A stretch of 34,756 nucleotides of DNA from NCBI GenBank assembly GCA_017457225.1, contig JAFTHW010000005.1:1-34756 (forward strand), given 5' to 3'. Shown piece after piece: positions 32,648-34,756 of the stretch (positions are counted from its first letter, which is position 1; every line of letters starts with the position of its first letter). This stretch comes from Clostridia bacterium (GTDB lineage Bacteria; Bacillota; Clostridia; Christensenellales; Borkfalkiaceae). A model generated the notes under the pieces. The model had not been told where the DNA came from and searched no databases. It saw only the letters and a list, made by a program, of their open reading frames with translations. The translations under genes were made by a program, and so were the position numbers.

Positions 32648-32727
32648 GGCTCTGTCACAACAAAAGACTGATTAGCAAATACACTCTATTTATCCGTCAA
32701 AAACCAGTCAGAGATTGTGACAGAGCC
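32648..32727. repeat. palindromic dispersed repeat, copy 2 (MITE-like)
   Basis: An 80-bp element with perfect 13-bp terminal inverted repeats, GGCTCTGTCACAA and TTGTGACAGAGCC, and an inner pair GACTGATT / ACCAGTC. It matches the element at 3273-3353 over its whole length with few differences. Its right end directly touches the terminator stem at 32728. It has no coding capacity. The ends resemble transposase recognition sites, but the parent element is unknown to me. Confidence 0.85.
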
Positions 32728-32772
32728 AAAAAGGTTAAAAAATCGGAACGAGTCCGATTTTTTAACCTTTTT
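32728..32772. terminator. strong terminator overlapping the stop codon of the small secreted protein gene
   Basis: A perfect 20-bp stem (32728-32747 with 32753-32772) around a 5-nt loop. On the minus strand it contains the gene's stop codon (32762-32764) in its ascending arm and ends in CCTTTTT. The self-complementary A and T arms could also act in the other direction. Confidence 0.9.
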
Positions 32773-33166
32773 GTTCAAATTCCATTCGTAAAGTTTTTTT
32801 ACCGAGTGGGATCACCACGTACACAACTCCTTCTTTTAAAGGAAAGCATTTTTTCTCTCCGCCGTTTTTATAGAGCCATAAAAGTTCCTCTTTCCGATCC
32901 ACGCGATATTTTCCCTTTTTTCTGTGTTCTTTTCCGCCCTTTTCCCGCACGTGGAGCGTAAACGTTCCGTCACTGTCAAGTTCCAACGTCAATTTGGAAA
33001 ACTTCTCGGTATAATCGGTCTCGCCGAGCATCAAACTCCGACAAGCGTACTCCCCGAGATAAGGTTTGGAAATATCTTTGAGCGAGGAATGTTTCCACGG
33101 AGCGAGAACGAGAGTCAACGCGGCGAGCGCCGCCAACAATGAACTTTTTAATTTTACACTTCTCAT
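32762..33166 (-). CDS. small secreted or membrane-anchored protein, unknown function
   Basis: A 134-residue protein I do not recognise. The N-terminal segment MRSVKLKSSLLAALAALTLV is a signal peptide or anchor (basic start, hydrophobic core about 8-22). The rest is polar and beta-rich, with strand-like stretches (KLTLELDSDGTFTLHVR, KGKYRVDRKEELLWLYK, GVVYVVIPLGKKTLRMEF). This is the layout of small lipocalin-like or META-like domains that report a residual signal after signal peptides; I would not go beyond that. It follows the YihY/BrkB gene by 16 bp and is probably co-transcribed with it. The ribosome binding site is weak. Confidence 0.75.
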   Translation of the reverse strand: MRSVKLKSSLLAALAALTLVLAPWKHSSLKDISKPYLGEYACRSLMLGETDYTEKFSKLTLELDSDGTFTLHVREKGGKEHRKKGKYRVDRKEELLWLYKNGGEKKCFPLKEGVVYVVIPLGKKTLRMEFEQKG

Positions 33167-33182
33167 TTGTAGTAGTATCCGC

Positions 33183-34001
33183 TTATTTTTTAGAAGTATG
33201 CGTTTTTTTCTTCTTTTTTCTTTGCAGCATAATTTTTTCGCTGTTAAAGATCACGCCCGAAATAAAACAGATCATCATCGCGTACAACCACAGCAAAAAC
33301 ACAATTACCGCGCTGAGCGCCCCGTATAAGCGTTTCACGTTACTAATTTTGAGATAGACGGCAAAGCCGATGACCGCCCCCACCCAAGCCACGACGGTGA
33401 GCGCCGTGCCCGGCAAGAAATGCCGCATCTTCATTTTATAGGGACAAATGTACATATTCAAAATCAACACCAGCAAAAACGCAACCGCCGCCAAGAGAAT
33501 ATAATCGGCGAAAAGCTCCCAACCCTTAGATAAAATTCGGGAGAACAAAAACGTACCCAATGCAAACACCGCCAAAAAAAGCACCGCCGCCAACAAGACG
33601 ACGAACATCAATACGAGCGCCCCTACCCGCAAACGAAGTCCTTGCTTTTCGCGATGGTAATCGTAAATGATCTCTCCGCTCCGCCGCATTTGATAGAATA
33701 AGTTCGTGGACGAATATAGCGTAGTGACGAGCAGGAGTACGGACGCCCCTGCCGTGGCGTTACTCGCTTCTTTTCGTACGTACATGAGGATTTTCTCCAC
33801 TGACTCAAACACAGGCAAAGACAAGATCCGTTCGGGATCGAGCGGCAACTTCCCAATGAGCAGAGTCAACCAAAAGGAAAACGGTACGATGGACATAATG
33901 AGAAAAAACACGAGCGTCCCTGCAATCGTCGTGTATTTCTTTAAAGACAGGAGTCTGTATTTATTCATTACGTAGTCGTACGCTTTCTTGATCTTTCTCA
34001 T
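33183..34001 (-). CDS. YihY/virulence factor BrkB family membrane protein
   Basis: A 272-residue integral membrane protein with about six transmembrane segments. The pattern at the start (YTTIAGTLVFFLIMSIVPFS), the middle ALTVVAWVGAVIGFAVY and the YGALSAVIVFLLWLYAMMICF stretch fit the YihY/BrkB family, formerly mislabelled ribonuclease BN. The molecular function is not established; envelope or transport roles have been suggested. No clear ribosome binding site is seen. A weak promoter-like pair (TTGAAA at 34030-34035, 17 bp, TACTTT at 34007-34012) would again give an almost leaderless message. Confidence 0.9.
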   Translation of the reverse strand: MRKIKKAYDYVMNKYRLLSLKKYTTIAGTLVFFLIMSIVPFSFWLTLLIGKLPLDPERILSLPVFESVEKILMYVRKEASNATAGASVLLLVTTLYSSTNLFYQMRRSGEIIYDYHREKQGLRLRVGALVLMFVVLLAAVLFLAVFALGTFLFSRILSKGWELFADYILLAAVAFLLVLILNMYICPYKMKMRHFLPGTALTVVAWVGAVIGFAVYLKISNVKRLYGALSAVIVFLLWLYAMMICFISGVIFNSEKIMLQRKKKKKTHTSKK

Positions 34002-34049
34002 CGGTTAAAGTATGTCCCCTTTTTCCCCATTTCAAACGGACGAACGGAA

Positions 34050-34082
34050 AAACCGAGAGCGGCGGATCTCTCCGCCGCTCTC
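34050..34082 (-). terminator. terminator of the cysteine-rich repeat gene
   Basis: A perfect 12-bp stem, GAGAGCGGCGGA with TCCGCCGCTCTC (34055-34082), and a 4-nt loop, followed on the minus strand by GGTTTTTCCG. Confidence 0.85.
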
Positions 34083-34117
34083 TTCCTCTTCAGCTTATTC
34101 AACTGACTTATTCGAGC

Positions 34118-34546
34118 CTATACGCTACAACAGCCGGAGCTTCTTCCGCTCAATCCGTACTGTCTTGCATAGTACGCGTCGCTTGCCGTCGTCGTGTTCC
34201 GCGTATTCCACGTCGAATTTACCCAGCTACCGCAACAGCCGCAGCGAAATCCGCAAGAATTACAGCCGCAAGAACCCGTATTCGAGAAATTTTGCCCGTT
34301 CCGAGTCGAATTTACCCAACTACCGCAACAGCCGCAGCGGAACCCGCAGGAATTACAGCTATTACAACAGTCGGAGCTCGACGTCAAAGCGTTCAAAAGG
34401 TTTGCTTGCGAAGCGCACGAATTACAACCGCAGGAATTACAACCGAACAACAAATTCCAAAGGGAATTGTTCGACGAACAGCCACAGCCGCTACTACGGT
34501 TACAACCGCATCCGTTGCTCCAACCGCTATTACACATATTGCACAT
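34118..34546 (-). CDS. cysteine-rich repeat protein, unknown function
   Basis: A 142-residue protein with 25 cysteines (about 18 percent) and many Asn, Ser and Gly. No signal peptide or membrane segment is visible. The unit CNSCGFRCGCCGSWVNST occurs twice, at 64-81 and 95-112, a period of 31 residues. Other CNSC, CGC and CC clusters lie before and after, and the tail is SSGCCSV. The start follows GAAGGA at about 11 nt, and the gene has its own terminator. I do not recognise a family. High-cysteine proteins of this type could bind metals, cross-link through disulfides in a spore coat or exosporium, or be precursors of modified peptides; nothing nearby decides among these. The -10-like CATATAATA upstream also resembles sites used by mother-cell sigma factors, but the -35 fit is poor. 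Confidence 0.7.
   Translation of the reverse strand: MCNMCNSGWSNGCGCNRSSGCGCSSNNSLWNLLFGCNSCGCNSCASQANLLNALTSSSDCCNSCNSCGFRCGCCGSWVNSTRNGQNFSNTGSCGCNSCGFRCGCCGSWVNSTWNTRNTTTASDAYYARQYGLSGRSSGCCSV
34213..34359. repeat. two 54-bp direct repeats inside the cysteine-rich gene
   Basis: Positions 34213-34266 and 34306-34359 are identical at 50 of 54 positions, with a period of 93 bp (31 codons). All differences are transitions. They encode the duplicated CNSCGFRCGCCGSWVNST unit, a recent in-frame duplication within the gene. Confidence 0.9.
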
Positions 34547-34591
34547 ATCGTTATCAGTCCTTCTCGTGTATTTGAGGAAACCTCATACTAT

Positions 34592-34597
34592 ATTATA
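34592..34597 (-). promoter_or_regulatory. possible -10 box of the cysteine-rich gene
   Basis: TATAAT in the context CATATAATA, about 45 bp upstream of the ATG. No sigma-A -35 box is found at 16 to 18 bp; the spacer is a run of alternating G and C. A TGAGG/CCTCA hairpin lies in the leader at 34573-34585. Confidence 0.4.
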
Positions 34598-34651
34598 TGC
34601 GCGCGCGTATCCTTTCCGTTCGTCTTTTTCTGTTTGGGAGAAAATAAATAT

Positions 34652-34756
34652 CCACACGTGAAAACGTGGGGTATTTCATATGCGGGCAAAGCCCTATGCT
34701 ACTAGCTACCCTCTACAAGGGTATTGAGGTCTGCCATTTGCATATCACTCCTTGAA
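34652..34756 (-). mobile_element. three-hairpin array, possible end of an IS200/IS605-like element
   Basis: Three hairpins follow each other: CCACACGT/ACGTGGGG (34652-34671), GGGC/GCCC (34684-34694) and TACCC/GGGTA (34707-34723). Subterminal hairpins and a structured 3' RNA are features of IS200/IS605 elements with tnpB, which would lie beyond the window on the minus strand. A minus-strand micro-frame (ATG at 34743, stop at 34702, 13 codons) with GGAG four nt upstream lies over the last hairpin. No transposase sequence is visible, so the call rests only on structure. An attenuator-like leader is an alternative. Confidence 0.4.

Noticed and set aside
32563-32961. A 132-codon plus-strand frame across the LexA box and repeat
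   Set aside because: It runs through the palindrome, the repeat and the terminator and then antisense to the small secreted protein gene. No ribosome binding site.
34213-34359. Regularly spaced direct repeats as a possible CRISPR fragment
   Set aside because: Only two copies, a 93-bp period, and both encode the same protein block in frame. This is a gene-internal duplication.
1-34756. tRNA or rRNA genes, prophage, CRISPR array, toxin-antitoxin or defence island
   Set aside because: No cloverleaf-type gene, rRNA segment, integrase, cas gene or typical defence gene was seen on either strand.

Overview
The window reads as chromosomal DNA of a Gram-positive, Clostridia-type bacterium (Firmicutes/Bacillota). 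The pointers are strong purine-rich ribosome binding sites, sigma-A promoters with TATAAT boxes, a T-box leader on an aminoacyl-tRNA synthetase gene, a Firmicutes-style 6S RNA, an ECF-type vitamin transporter, a LexA box of the CGAAC-N4-GTTCG type, and a yabP-yabQ-divIC sporulation/division block. The species cannot be fixed from the sequence. Most genes are housekeeping and most lie on the minus strand.

Layout. 90-5258 (minus): ileS behind a T-box leader, then aspS of the archaeal type with a small CxxC metal-binding-like protein directly downstream. 5506-5727 (plus): a 6S RNA gene with its own promoter and terminator. 5739-7813: a MATE exporter and a small PH-domain membrane protein, divergent, both apparently translated from nearly or fully leaderless mRNAs. 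7863-10581 (minus): ECF S component (probably pantothenate), coaX and hom. 10886-11694: a small cysteine-rich membrane protein and a convergent Nudix hydrolase. 11845-12922 (plus): an HPr/Crh-like protein without the catalytic histidine, a DUF4364 regulator and a TSCPD protein. 13052-17723 (minus): the str cluster rpsL-rpsG-fusA-tuf, with an unusually long rpsL-rpsG spacer and a separate tuf promoter. 18002-20626 (minus): valS. 20783-23369 (plus): a three-gene NMT1/SsuA-type ABC importer. 23431-28675 (minus): a maltodextrin block, malQ then malE-malF-malG. 28727-32430 (minus): PP-loop tRNA thiolase-like gene, yabP, yabQ, divIC, ppx/gppA-like gene and an M50-like membrane protease in one tight run behind two tandem promoters and a LexA box. 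32762-34546 (minus): a small secreted/anchored protein, a YihY/BrkB membrane protein and a 142-residue protein with 25 cysteines. The last 100 bases hold three consecutive hairpins that look like the edge of a mobile element.

How it works together. Translation dominates (IleRS, AspRS, ValRS, S12, S7, EF-G, EF-Tu). The AspRS looks nondiscriminating, which would imply tRNA-dependent Asn synthesis with GatCAB elsewhere. Carbon uptake is represented by MalEFG/MalQ and coenzyme A supply by PanT/CoaX. The points most worth a second look are an 80-bp palindromic element present twice, each time directly behind a Rho-independent terminator; the LexA box in front of the sporulation/division run; the leaderless divergent pair; the histidine-less HPr; and the cysteine-rich repeat protein next to the hairpin array at the right edge.
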